Assembly (NCBI GenBank): GCA_002419465.1
Contig: DIGE01000019.1
Coordinates: forward strand, 1-64,000
From: Geobacter sp. UBA5730
GTDB lineage: Bacteria; Desulfobacterota; Desulfuromonadia; Geobacterales; Pseudopelobacteraceae
DNA: 64,000 nucleotides
Direction of reading: 5' to 3'
The notes under the pieces were generated by a model. That model did no database searches and had not been told where the DNA came from. It saw only the letters and a list, made by a program, of their open reading frames with translations. Below, in pieces: positions 50,562 to 59,112 of the stretch; position 1 is the first letter of the stretch; every line of letters begins with the position of its first letter. The position numbers and the translations under genes are program-made.

Positions 50562-51224
50562 TTACATATACCGTAAAAACGTCATGCAGATATTCCAGGT
50601 ATCCGGCACCGCTCGATAGTGGCTGGTGGCACGACCGTCGGCAACCCTGGCCGGCACCGGCAGCGAACCGATACGAAAACCGGATCGCCAGCATTTCATC
50701 AACAGCTCCATCTCCAGATCGTAGCCATCTTTTTCCAGCTGTACAGCCCGCAGCAAGTCGGACCGGTAGTAACGGAAGCCGGACTGGCTATCATGAATCT
50801 CAAAACCGGTCCGTTTGCGCAGACACCAGACCCCGAATCGGTTCCAGACCTTGCGCAGGCCAGCCATCTGTTCAAACTGACTATGACGTGAGGCCAGCAG
50901 CACCCCAAAGCCACCCGAGGCAGCCTCTTCAGCCAGCCGGGGAATGGCTGACGGGTCATGTTGACCGTCGGCATCCAGGGTAACAACACCGGTATAACCG
51001 TTTGCCAGGGCCCAGCCAAAACCGGTACGCAAAGCCGCCCCCTTGCCACGGTTCACCTGATGGCTGAGCAGGGTCACCGGCAGATCGGTCAACACCGCAG
51101 CAGTGCCGTCGCTGGAACCGTCGTCCACCACCACCACCGTCAAGCCATGCATCAAACATTCTGCCACCACCGTGCGCAGGGTGGCACTGGCATTATAGGC
51201 CGGTATCAGGATGCAGTCTGCCAC
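50562..51224 (-). CDS. Family 2 glycosyltransferase (polyprenyl-phosphate sugar synthase type)
   Basis: 220 residues from a GTG that overlaps the deacetylase gene by 19 bp. GT-A fold with P-A-Y-N-A near the start, V-V-D-D-G-S-S-D-G-T (about 34-43) and the D-A-D-G-Q-H-D metal site (about 83). No membrane helices follow, so it resembles dolichyl-phosphate mannose synthases. It may place a sugar on the lipid made by the cluster. Confidence 0.88.
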   Translation of the reverse strand: MADCILIPAYNASATLRTVVAECLMHGLTVVVVDDGSSDGTAAVLTDLPVTLLSHQVNRGKGAALRTGFGWALANGYTGVVTLDADGQHDPSAIPRLAEEAASGGFGVLLASRHSQFEQMAGLRKVWNRFGVWCLRKRTGFEIHDSQSGFRYYRSDLLRAVQLEKDGYDLEMELLMKCWRSGFRIGSLPVPARVADGRATSHYRAVPDTWNICMTFLRYM

Positions 51225-52060
51225 GTGTCAACCAGCTCTCCCATCGGTTTGAAATCAAACCCCTGCAACAACGCCTTCAGCCGACCCGCGGCACTACTGC
51301 GGGGACCGTAGGTCACAAACTCGCGCAATATCCCCAATGGCAACCGCGGTCCTTGGGGGTCCAGTTCACGGGGATGAACAAACAACACGCCCGGCTGCCC
51401 CTGCTGCTGACAGGACTGCATGGTCCGGTTAATCAATCGCCCCGGAAAAAATCTAAATCCCCAGCCGCCACCAACCGGCAGGTTGCCAAACAACGTTGGT
51501 GTCACCAGGGGTGGAAATTCCCACAGACTCCCTGCTGCGGTAATAATCCGATGCGGTTCACGGGGTCCGCGAGGATCGCCGATCAGAGCCAGCGGAGTCA
51601 GGCTGCTGTCATAGCGATAGCCCTGTTGCGCAAGCAGTTCAAAGGCCCAGGGAGTCTGTTTGCGGCATAGAGACCAGCGTGGAGCCCGAAAACCGATTGG
51701 GCGTTGGCCGGTCTGGTGTTCCAACAGTTCGGCGGTCCGTTCAAGCTCGCAGCTGAACTCCTCCGGCGTGAGCTCAGTGACCAAGCGGTGCGACCAACCG
51801 TGGGAGGCCAGCTCATGGCCTGCGGCCGTTATCCTTGGGGCCAGATCGGGGTGTTGTTGCGCCACTGAGCCCAGCATAAAAAAAGTGCCCCGCACCCCGC
51901 AGGAGCGAAGCAGATCCAGCACCGCCGCTGTCGCAACGTCCACCCGTGCCTGGTCAAGAGCCCTCTTGGCTGGCAAGTCGTGGCTGCAGACATGGTACCA
52001 GTCCTCAACATCAACGGTTATGGCATGGCACGTGGCGACAGGCTGCCGGTTACTGGACAT
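51206..52060 (-). CDS. Polysaccharide deacetylase (carbohydrate esterase 4, XrtA-associated type)
   Basis: 284 residues. NodB fold with the metal/catalytic motif T-V-D-V-E-D-W (about 15-21), H-E-L-A-S-H-G-W-S-H (about 85-94) and R-A-P-R-W-S. The C-terminal extension (F-V-H-P-R-E-L-D-P) is typical of the subgroup near exopolysaccharide and exosortase loci. It removes acetyl groups from N-acetyl sugars. First gene of the acyl/radical SAM operon; an N-deacetylated sugar is a known prerequisite for N-acylation, which would connect it to the acyltransferase. Confidence 0.87.
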   Translation of the reverse strand: MSSNRQPVATCHAITVDVEDWYHVCSHDLPAKRALDQARVDVATAAVLDLLRSCGVRGTFFMLGSVAQQHPDLAPRITAAGHELASHGWSHRLVTELTPEEFSCELERTAELLEHQTGQRPIGFRAPRWSLCRKQTPWAFELLAQQGYRYDSSLTPLALIGDPRGPREPHRIITAAGSLWEFPPLVTPTLFGNLPVGGGWGFRFFPGRLINRTMQSCQQQGQPGVLFVHPRELDPQGPRLPLGILREFVTYGPRSSAAGRLKALLQGFDFKPMGELVDTWQTAS

Positions 52061-52092
52061 TTATGTGTAATACCTGAACAACAGTTCGACTG

Positions 52093-52878
52093 TCAAGAAA
52101 GCGGGCTGATCTGAAAGGCACCCAACCCAAAGGCCGCCCCCTTGCCGACATGCAGCAATCCTCCCAGCTCGAGCACCGGGCCAAACTCATCGCACGGGCC
52201 TTGTAATGTATAAGACCCCAGCACACCCCGTCGTCCCGAGGGTGCAGGCAGCGGACCAGCACCCGTCATGCGCAGCTTATCGGCCAGTGAGGCCAATCGC
52301 ATAAACGTTTCAGGATCACCGGCCACACCATAGTAGGCCGCCAGAGAGGAGAGCCGCCGCAGCACGGTGCGAATAAAGCGGGATGGCTCGAAACGGGTCA
52401 GTTCGTAACCATTGGCCACCAACCGCAGCGGTGTCTGTAGCTTTATCCGTAGCCGTGTGCAGCCGCCATAGCGTGGTGAGGCCATATCCAGCAACTCAGC
52501 GGCCGAAAGAACCGGCAGTTCATCCCCGCCATCGGCCGTCAGTGGAATCTCCCGGCCTTGATAGTCAAAGGCGCAGAAGGAGTTGAGTGGTGGGGTGCCG
52601 GCTATGGCGGCCAATGTTGATAGAATTCGGGATAACTCGGCTATGGCCGGGCCAATCAGCAGACAGTCCGTGGCACCACCGGCAGGCAGGCTGAAGACAA
52701 AGGGCAAACCCGGTTTCTGGTGACGCCGCACCAGTTCGGGGTCACTGGAAAGGGAGCGCGAGCAAAGAACAGCCAAGGGTTCTTCAAAGGTGCCGCCCGG
52801 TCCGGCAAGGGCAACGGCAAGCCGCTGCTCTGCGGCAGTGGTGAGCGGTATACGCAGTCTGACGAGGTTGAAATCCAC
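52093..52878 (-). CDS. Orphan Cas6-like RAMP protein
   Basis: 261 residues. The C-terminal half matches the Cas6 C-terminal domain: I-K-L-Q-T-P-L-R-L, then F-I-R-T-V-L-R-R-L-S-S-L-A-A-Y-Y-G, and the glycine-rich L-L-H-V-G-K-G-A-A-F-G-L-G loop at the end. The N-terminal half is consistent with a second ferredoxin-like fold. Cas6 enzymes cut CRISPR repeat RNA. There is no array and no other cas gene in this window; it is two bases downstream of a cation efflux gene and upstream of the acyl cluster. It may serve an array elsewhere or have a new RNA role. Confidence 0.75.
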   Translation of the reverse strand: MDFNLVRLRIPLTTAAEQRLAVALAGPGGTFEEPLAVLCSRSLSSDPELVRRHQKPGLPFVFSLPAGGATDCLLIGPAIAELSRILSTLAAIAGTPPLNSFCAFDYQGREIPLTADGGDELPVLSAAELLDMASPRYGGCTRLRIKLQTPLRLVANGYELTRFEPSRFIRTVLRRLSSLAAYYGVAGDPETFMRLASLADKLRMTGAGPLPAPSGRRGVLGSYTLQGPCDEFGPVLELGGLLHVGKGAAFGLGAFQISPLS

Positions 52879-52880
52879 GG

Positions 52881-53780
52881 CTACAGTCTGATCAAATCTT
52901 CATGTGCTTCATCGTGGGGGTTGATATGGATCATTACATCGCCCACATTGGCAAACTGGTGAAAAATAAGCCGCTTAACCTCGGTAGCCACGTCATGGGA
53001 CTGCTTGACCGTCATTTGCGGGTCCATATCGAGCTTCAGGTCTATGATAATGTACTGTCCCGAGCGCCGTGCACGAATCTCATGCACATGCTCCACATGG
53101 ACCACCCCTTCGGCCAGCAGCTTGATTTCCTGGATATACTCACCGTGCACCGCTCCATCCATCAGATCATGACAGGCACCGGTCAGTGTTTCCCAGCCGA
53201 TATGCAGGATAAAGAGTGCAGTCAACCCGGCCGCCAAAGGGTCCATGATGCCCCAACCCAGGATAGCACCGACAACACCTGTCAAGGTGGCTATCGAGGT
53301 CAGTGCATCTTTACGGTGGTCCTGTGCGATGGCCAACAGGGATGGGCTCTCCAACAGCTTGCCGGTGGATGAGGAATAACGATACAGCCACTCCTTGATA
53401 CCGATCGTCAGGGCAGCTGCAGCAACGGCAACCCAGCCCGGAGATTTGAAATCATGGCGGATTATGGACTGTATCGCATCCACCAGAATCCAGATACCGG
53501 TTGCGCTGATAACCAGCGCAATCAGCAAGGCTGCCAGGGATTCGGCCCGGCCGTGGCCATAGGGATGTTTTTCATCATAGGGTTGGCGCCCCAACCTGAG
53601 GGCCACCATGGTGCTGCCGATGGCGATAAAATCGCAGGCTGATTCGATGCCATCAGCAAAGACCGCGTCAGATCTGCCCCAATAGCCGGCTGCCAGCTTC
53701 ATGGCCATTAACACCGCATTGATCCAAAAACCGACCTTAATGATCTGATCAGCCCGGTTGAATCGTTCGTCACGCTGCAT
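52881..53780 (-). CDS. Cation diffusion facilitator (metal efflux) protein
   Basis: 299 residues from the ATG at 53780, overlapping the recJ stop by 11 bp. Six membrane helices in the first 210 residues; metal-site residues in the second (F-A-D-G-I-E-S-A-C-D) and fifth helices (H-R-K-D-A), H-P-Y-G-H-G-R-A-E loop, then the cytoplasmic ferredoxin-like domain (about 215-295) with several His. It exports a divalent metal such as zinc, iron or manganese in exchange for protons. Confidence 0.9.
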   Translation of the reverse strand: MQRDERFNRADQIIKVGFWINAVLMAMKLAAGYWGRSDAVFADGIESACDFIAIGSTMVALRLGRQPYDEKHPYGHGRAESLAALLIALVISATGIWILVDAIQSIIRHDFKSPGWVAVAAAALTIGIKEWLYRYSSSTGKLLESPSLLAIAQDHRKDALTSIATLTGVVGAILGWGIMDPLAAGLTALFILHIGWETLTGACHDLMDGAVHGEYIQEIKLLAEGVVHVEHVHEIRARRSGQYIIIDLKLDMDPQMTVKQSHDVATEVKRLIFHQFANVGDVMIHINPHDEAHEDLIRL

Positions 53781-55488
53781 AGCGCTGCCCCGCTTCCTTG
53801 ATATCCTTGACCCGCAGTTGTAAACGGGATCCCCCACCCCAGGTATCAATCTCCGGTATTCCGGCCAGATCCACCAGCTCCGGCAGATGACGGCCGGCCA
53901 TCCGCCAGGCAATTGCATACAGGAAATGCCGCCCTCGTCCCAGTTTCAAACGCAGGTGCTCGGTTCCGACGACCTTCTTCTCCATCACCCGCAAGCCCCT
54001 GATGCAGACCACCGGCTCCGGGTTACCGGCACCAAAAGGTGCCAGCCGCTGCAGGTCATTGACCAGCGGGATGGTGAACGCTTGAGGTTCCAGCTCCAGA
54101 TCCAGCATCAGGCAGGGGATCAGGCTCTCCTGATCAAGCCGGCCTGCTGCGGCCTGTTCAAAGGCATGGGCAAAAGCGGCGCAATTTTCAACTGCCAACG
54201 AGACACCGGCAGCAGCCCGATGGCCGCCGTAACGGATCAGCAACAGAGCACAGTCATGCAACGCTTCCAGCAGGTGGAACCCGGGTATGCTGCGACCGGA
54301 ACCCTTCACCGTTCCATCCTCTTGCTGCGCCATCAAGATAGTGGGGCGATGATACCGCTCCACCAGCCGTGATGCAACAATGCCAACCACACCGGGATGC
54401 CAGTCCGCAGAAACCAGCACAATGCTGTGGCGTCCTGCAACACCGCCCGTGGCTTCAACCATCGCGAGCGCCTCATGCAAAATCCGCCGTTCTACCGCCT
54501 GACGTTGATTATTGGCCTGATCCAGTTCCTGTGCCAGCAGATCAGCCCTGCCGCGATCATCAGTCAGCAGCAGTTCAACACCCGGCACGGCACTCTCCAG
54601 ACGTCCGGCTGCATTGAGACGCGGGCCCAGCCGGAAGCCGACCTGCCCTGCAGTGACCCCGCCATTGATACCAGACACCTGTTTCAAAGCGCCGATGCCC
54701 GTCCGGGCACCGTTGCCCAGCCGTTGCAAACCGGCCGCCACCAGTAGACGATTTTGCCCCGCCAGTGGTACCACATCGGCCACCGTACCCAAGGCTACCA
54801 GATCCAGCCATTGCCGCAAATCAGGTCCATTGTCACCCAAAAGGCCCTGTTCCCGCAGCCGGGAGCGCAAGCCCACCAAAAGATTAAAGGCCACACCTAC
54901 CCCGGCCAATCCCTTGAATGGGTAATTGCAATCAGGACGATGTGGATTCACCACGGCCAGTGCATCAGGCAACGTTTCAAGCGGCTGGTGGTGGTCGGTA
55001 ATGATCAGATCGAGACCGATACTGCGACAGGCCAGCGCCTCTTCCAGAGCGGTCACGCCACAGTCCACACTGACACACAGCGTAGCGCCCCGGGCGCGAA
55101 TCGCCTGCAGCGCCTTGCTGTTCAGACCATAGCCGTCATCCATCCGGTGGGGAATGTGGTAACCCGCCCGCAGCCCCAAGGCGGACATGCCTGATACCAG
55201 CAGGGCCGTGGCGGTCACGCCGTCCACATCGTAGTCACCATAGATGCAGACCTGTTCCTGCTGCTGCCGGGCTCTGACAAGACGGGCAACCGCCTGCTCC
55301 ATACCGGCCAGCAGGAACGGGTCCAGCATGCCGGACAACGTGGGGTTCAAAAATTCACGCACCTGGCCCGGTTCACACAAGCCCCGGCCAGCCAGCACCC
55401 GTGCCGTAGCCGGCAGCAGGTCCAGTTCTGCCGCCAGGGTGGTAACAACGGCCGGATCGACCTCTTTGAGTATCCAGTTGGTCTGCAT
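53770..55488 (-). CDS. recJ: Single-stranded-DNA exonuclease RecJ
   Basis: 572 residues. DHH-family motifs: D-Y-D-V-D-G-V-T-A-T (about 83), D-C-G-V-T (about 140), D-H-H-Q (about 165); DHHA1 domain with G-G-H-R-A-A-A-G-V-S; C-terminal OB-fold. It degrades single strands 5' to 3' in repair and recombination. It is separated from the TPR gene upstream by a strong terminator, so it has its own or weak readthrough expression. Confidence 0.95.
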   Translation of the reverse strand: MQTNWILKEVDPAVVTTLAAELDLLPATARVLAGRGLCEPGQVREFLNPTLSGMLDPFLLAGMEQAVARLVRARQQQEQVCIYGDYDVDGVTATALLVSGMSALGLRAGYHIPHRMDDGYGLNSKALQAIRARGATLCVSVDCGVTALEEALACRSIGLDLIITDHHQPLETLPDALAVVNPHRPDCNYPFKGLAGVGVAFNLLVGLRSRLREQGLLGDNGPDLRQWLDLVALGTVADVVPLAGQNRLLVAAGLQRLGNGARTGIGALKQVSGINGGVTAGQVGFRLGPRLNAAGRLESAVPGVELLLTDDRGRADLLAQELDQANNQRQAVERRILHEALAMVEATGGVAGRHSIVLVSADWHPGVVGIVASRLVERYHRPTILMAQQEDGTVKGSGRSIPGFHLLEALHDCALLLIRYGGHRAAAGVSLAVENCAAFAHAFEQAAAGRLDQESLIPCLMLDLELEPQAFTIPLVNDLQRLAPFGAGNPEPVVCIRGLRVMEKKVVGTEHLRLKLGRGRHFLYAIAWRMAGRHLPELVDLAGIPEIDTWGGGSRLQLRVKDIKEAGQRYAA

Positions 55489-55489
55489 A

Positions 55490-55520
55490 AAAAAAGAAAA
55501 CCCCCTCCGGAGAGGGGGTT
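55490..55520 (-). terminator. Terminator after the TPR gene
   Basis: AACCCCCTC/GAGGGGGTT with a 4-base loop (55499-55520); on the minus strand a T-rich run follows. Ends the yajC-secD-secF-TPR run. Confidence 0.85.
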
Positions 55521-55529
55521 CGGAGCTCC

Positions 55530-56090
55530 TTACTTGGGAAGCTGCTGCAGCATCTCACGGGCCTGATTGCCCAGTTCGCTACTGCCGCCCTGTTGGGCCA
55601 CCCTTTCAAGTATCGGCCGCGCCTTGGCCGGCTGTTTCATATCAACCGCATAGACGATCCCGCTATTGTAAAGGCTTTGCAAATGCTGTGGATTGAGCTT
55701 GTTGGCCTTCTCAAAGTTGGCCAATGCCTTGTCGAAAAAACCCAGCGCCCGGAACATGACCCCCTGATCAGTCAACACATTAGGATCGTTGGGGTTCAAC
55801 TCCAGCGCCCTGGCATAGGCCTGCACCGCTTTTTGGGGATTATGAGCATCGAAGTAGTCATTACCCAAAGTAACCCAAGCCTGAACGTTTTTAGGATCCT
55901 TGGCCACCACGTTTTCTATCTCGGCGATCCGGACGTTCAGGTCAGCCTGACTTACCATCGGCGCAGCCGTCTGTGCCGGCGTTGTCGTGGCTGCGCCACT
56001 GCCTCCCAGCATCTTGCCTCCTATCAGGAGACCCAGCAAAAGACCGATGATCAGACCAGCAACCCCGAGGGTGATCGATTCCTTGTTCAT
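55530..56090 (-). CDS. Membrane-anchored TPR protein
   Basis: 186 residues: a Gly/Leu-rich membrane helix (about 7-30), a Thr/Ala linker, and three to four tetratricopeptide repeats (about 60-170; Q-A-W-V-T-L-G-N-D-Y-F, A-V-Q-A-Y-A-R-A-L-E-L-N-P-N). It would be a periplasmic scaffold. It overlaps secF by four bases, so it is likely made with the export machinery. Confidence 0.85.
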   Translation of the reverse strand: MNKESITLGVAGLIIGLLLGLLIGGKMLGGSGAATTTPAQTAAPMVSQADLNVRIAEIENVVAKDPKNVQAWVTLGNDYFDAHNPQKAVQAYARALELNPNDPNVLTDQGVMFRALGFFDKALANFEKANKLNPQHLQSLYNSGIVYAVDMKQPAKARPILERVAQQGGSSELGNQAREMLQQLPK

Positions 56091-57031
56091 GGTTTGCTCC
56101 TCAGTGCATCGGCCGTAGCTGCCTGCTTGCGCTGGGCCCGTTCTTCCAGCAGGATTACCACCGGACTGGCAACAAAGACCGAAGAATAGGTGGCAACCAA
56201 CACACCGGTCAGCAGGGCGAACGAGAAATCATGAATCACCTGACCGCCGAAGAAAAACAGGGCCGAGGCCGACAGCAGGGTGGTCAATGAGGTGATAATA
56301 CTACGCGAAAGGGTTTCGTTGATACTACGGTTGAAGATGGTATGTAGCGCACCCTTCAGATCCTTATGCAAGTTTTCCCGAATCCGGTCAAAGATCACCA
56401 CCGTGTCGGTCAATGAGTAACCGGCAATGGTCAGCACCGCCGTGATGAACAGCAGGTTAAACTCCTTGCCAGCCAGGAAATAGATGGCAAACATGGCCAG
56501 GATGTCGTGCAAGGTGGCCACCACGGCACCGATGCCGAAGCGAAAGTCAAAACGCCAAGCGATGTAACAGATAATCCCCAACATGGCGATGGCCACAGCC
56601 ACCAGGGTATCCTTGCGCAGCTTGTCGCCAATGGCGGGACCAATCTCGGTGGTACTGTCGACCGTCACCTGCAGGCCGGGCATGGACTTGGTAAAGGCCG
56701 CCGGGATCACCTGAGCCGCCTTGCCTACTGCCAGCTGATTCTTTTTACCAAGCTTTACCAGCAACTTGTTGCCATCCTTGATCTCCTGCAGCTCCACCTC
56801 ACCCAGGCCGCCATCATGCAGCGCCTTGCGGGCATCAGCCAAGGGGACCGGTTTGTCGAACTGTAGCTGGATCGATGTACCACCGGTAAAGTCGATCCCC
56901 AGATTAGCGGCTCCCCGAGTGATCTGTACAATGGCAAAAATCCCGATGATCGAGATAATAGCGGAAATCACGAAGGCGTACTTCCGTTTACCAATAAAAT
57001 CTATGTTGGTCTTGCCCAAAAATTCCATCAT
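56087..57031 (-). CDS. secF: Protein translocase subunit SecF
   Basis: 314 residues with six membrane helices; first periplasmic domain has G-I-D-F-T-G-G (about 45-51), and the core has Y-S-L-T-D-T-V-V-I-F-D-R-I-R-E-N in helix 4-5 loop. Works with SecD as a proton-driven motor pulling secreted proteins out of SecYEG. It follows secD by 14 bp. Confidence 0.96.
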   Translation of the reverse strand: MMEFLGKTNIDFIGKRKYAFVISAIISIIGIFAIVQITRGAANLGIDFTGGTSIQLQFDKPVPLADARKALHDGGLGEVELQEIKDGNKLLVKLGKKNQLAVGKAAQVIPAAFTKSMPGLQVTVDSTTEIGPAIGDKLRKDTLVAVAIAMLGIICYIAWRFDFRFGIGAVVATLHDILAMFAIYFLAGKEFNLLFITAVLTIAGYSLTDTVVIFDRIRENLHKDLKGALHTIFNRSINETLSRSIITSLTTLLSASALFFFGGQVIHDFSFALLTGVLVATYSSVFVASPVVILLEERAQRKQAATADALRSKP

Positions 57032-57045
57032 GAATGGCGCCCCCC

Positions 57046-58638
57046 TTATATGCTCAGTTTTTTGACCTGACCCTTATGCAGGAACAGGTCAAAGATCACC
57101 CTGGTACCGGTCAGGGAGGTAAACAGGTTGATGATGATACCAAGACTCAAGGATACCGCAAAGCCCTTGACCGGTCCGGTACCAAACTGGAACAGCACCG
57201 CCGCGGTGATTAGTGCGGTAATGTGAGAATCCATGATAGTCAGGAAAGCCCGATCATACCCGGCATCCAGGGCAGCTTTCGGCGATTTACCCAGATGCAG
57301 TTCCTCGCGAATCCGCTCAAAAATAATCACGTTGGAATCCACCGACATACCAACCAACAGGACGATGGCGGCGATGCCCGGCAGGGTCAGGGTGGCCCCC
57401 AGGGCAGAAAGGGCTCCCAGCAGGTAAAAGATGTTCAGCACCATGCCCAGATTGGCCACCATGCCGCACAACTTGTAGTAGATTGCCATGAAGATGACCA
57501 CCAGCAACACGCCGATGGCGCCGGCCATGAAACCTTTGTCGATGGAATCCTTACCCAGGGAGGCGCCCACAGTCACGTTCTGGATCACCTTGACCGGTGC
57601 CGGCAGGGCACCGGCCCGCAGTACGATCGCCAGGTCCGATGCGGTTTTTTCAGTGAAGTTGCCGGAGATCTGGGCAGAGCCGCCGGAGATCCGTTCCCGG
57701 ATCACCGGTGCTGAATAAACATTGCTATCCAGTACGATGGCAAACCGCTTCCCCACGTTGGCTGCGGTGACCTGGTCGAACAGCCGGCCACCCAGCGAAT
57801 TGAATTCAATGGCAACATAGGGCTGGTTGAACTGGGAGTCGATCCGTACCTGGGCATCGGTCAGCAGATCACCGGTGATCAGGGCCTTTTTCTGCACCAC
57901 GAACGGGGTCTCGTTAACCGCCCCGGTGACCGGGTCAACGATCCGCTCGTTCAGCACCTCGGCATCCTCCGGAACCGCACCGCCGAAGGGAGAGACCCCC
58001 TCCTTGACCATCTTGAACTCCAGACGGGCAGTACGGCCGATCAGGTCAATGGCCCGCTGAGGGTCCTTGATGCCGGGCAACTGCACCACAATCTGGTTGA
58101 TCCCCTGCCTGGCGATGATCGGCTCGGAAACACCAAACTGATCGATCCGGTTACGGATGGTTTCCAGGGCCTGAGCCACGGCCTTGTCTTTACGATCCTG
58201 AATATCCTGCTCTTTCATCCGCAGCTGGATACCCACCATGCCACCCTCTTCCACCGAGGAAACCTGCTCGTAATCGCGATACTTATCTTTCAGGAGCTTT
58301 TGTACCGCTGCAGCAGTGTCTTTTTCATACAGAACAAGCGACACCTTGTCGGCCCCACTGCGACTGATTCGTTTAAAGCGCAGGTTTTTGCTGTTCAGGG
58401 TATCTTCCAGATCGGTGGCTACCAGATCCAGGGTCCCCTCCACCGCCTTCGGGGTCTCAACCTCCAGCACCAGATGGGTGCCGCCTTGCAGGTCAAGCCC
58501 CAGGCTGATCTTGTCCTTGGGCAGCAGCCCCTTCCACCACGATGGCAGCTGGGGCATCAGGGTCGGGACCAGATAGATACAGGACAGGACAATAAAGCCG
58601 ATAATCAGGGTGATGCGCCATCCGGCTCCCTTAGGCAT
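57046..58638 (-). CDS. secD: Protein translocase subunit SecD
   Basis: 530 residues from the ATG at 58638 (site AAAGGAG); the open frame before it lacks a site. Motif D-L-Q-G-G-T-H-L near residue 48, the P1 periplasmic domain (about 60-340), and the six-helix part with V-G-M-S-V-D-S-N-V-I-I-F-E-R-I-R-E-E (about 445). Partner of SecF. Upstream lies yajC after a 153-bp gap. Confidence 0.96.
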   Translation of the reverse strand: MPKGAGWRITLIIGFIVLSCIYLVPTLMPQLPSWWKGLLPKDKISLGLDLQGGTHLVLEVETPKAVEGTLDLVATDLEDTLNSKNLRFKRISRSGADKVSLVLYEKDTAAAVQKLLKDKYRDYEQVSSVEEGGMVGIQLRMKEQDIQDRKDKAVAQALETIRNRIDQFGVSEPIIARQGINQIVVQLPGIKDPQRAIDLIGRTARLEFKMVKEGVSPFGGAVPEDAEVLNERIVDPVTGAVNETPFVVQKKALITGDLLTDAQVRIDSQFNQPYVAIEFNSLGGRLFDQVTAANVGKRFAIVLDSNVYSAPVIRERISGGSAQISGNFTEKTASDLAIVLRAGALPAPVKVIQNVTVGASLGKDSIDKGFMAGAIGVLLVVIFMAIYYKLCGMVANLGMVLNIFYLLGALSALGATLTLPGIAAIVLLVGMSVDSNVIIFERIREELHLGKSPKAALDAGYDRAFLTIMDSHITALITAAVLFQFGTGPVKGFAVSLSLGIIINLFTSLTGTRVIFDLFLHKGQVKKLSI

Positions 58639-58791
58639 CGCGCAGACTCCTTTACACAATTTGGACAGCCAAAATCGAAATTTTTTCCGTACCGGGTTTG
58701 ACAATCACCGCATGCTGTGCAGACATAACCATACAGGTACGCCGCACAGGGCATTCGGCTATTTGACAAGGTCAGGCTGGAAAAAACGTTA

Positions 58792-59112
58792 TTACTTCAC
58801 CACGGTGGTGACAAACGGCTTGTCAATCTTGATTTTTACTCCACTGGCGACCTCCAGGGTGATCACCTGATCTTCAAGAGCGGCAATTTTACCGTGGATG
58901 CCGGAAGCAGTCTTCACGTCGTCGCCTACCTTGAGGGCATCCAGCAGGGCACGATGCTCTTTGGCTTTTTTCTGTTGAGGACGGATCAACAGGAAATAGA
59001 AAATGGCGAACATGAAGATCAACGGCACAATTTGCATAAAAGCGCCCATGCCGCCGGCTTGCGGTGCTGCCCCGCCAGCGGGGGCTCCCATTGCGAATGC
59101 GATTCCTAACAT
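58792..59112 (-). CDS. yajC: Sec translocase accessory subunit YajC
   Basis: 106 residues: a Gly/Ala-rich start, one membrane helix (about 24-42) ended by F-L-L-I-R-P-Q-Q-K-K, then the conserved D-A-L-K-V-G-D-D-V-K-T-A-S-G-I-H-G domain. It associates with SecDF. Overlaps the tgt stop by seven bases. The 153 bp between it and secD hold no gene. Confidence 0.95.
   Translation of the reverse strand: MLGIAFAMGAPAGGAAPQAGGMGAFMQIVPLIFMFAIFYFLLIRPQQKKAKEHRALLDALKVGDDVKTASGIHGKIAALEDQVITLEVASGVKIKIDKPFVTTVVK

Noticed and set aside
41360..52060. Reading the radical SAM operon as a hopanoid (hpn) locus
   Set aside because: Radical SAM, glycosyltransferase and deacetylase genes recall hpnH-K, but no squalene-hopene cyclase or squalene synthesis genes are present, and ACP and acyltransferase genes do not fit.
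52093..55488. CRISPR array near the Cas6-like gene
   Set aside because: No regularly spaced repeats are seen in or around this region.
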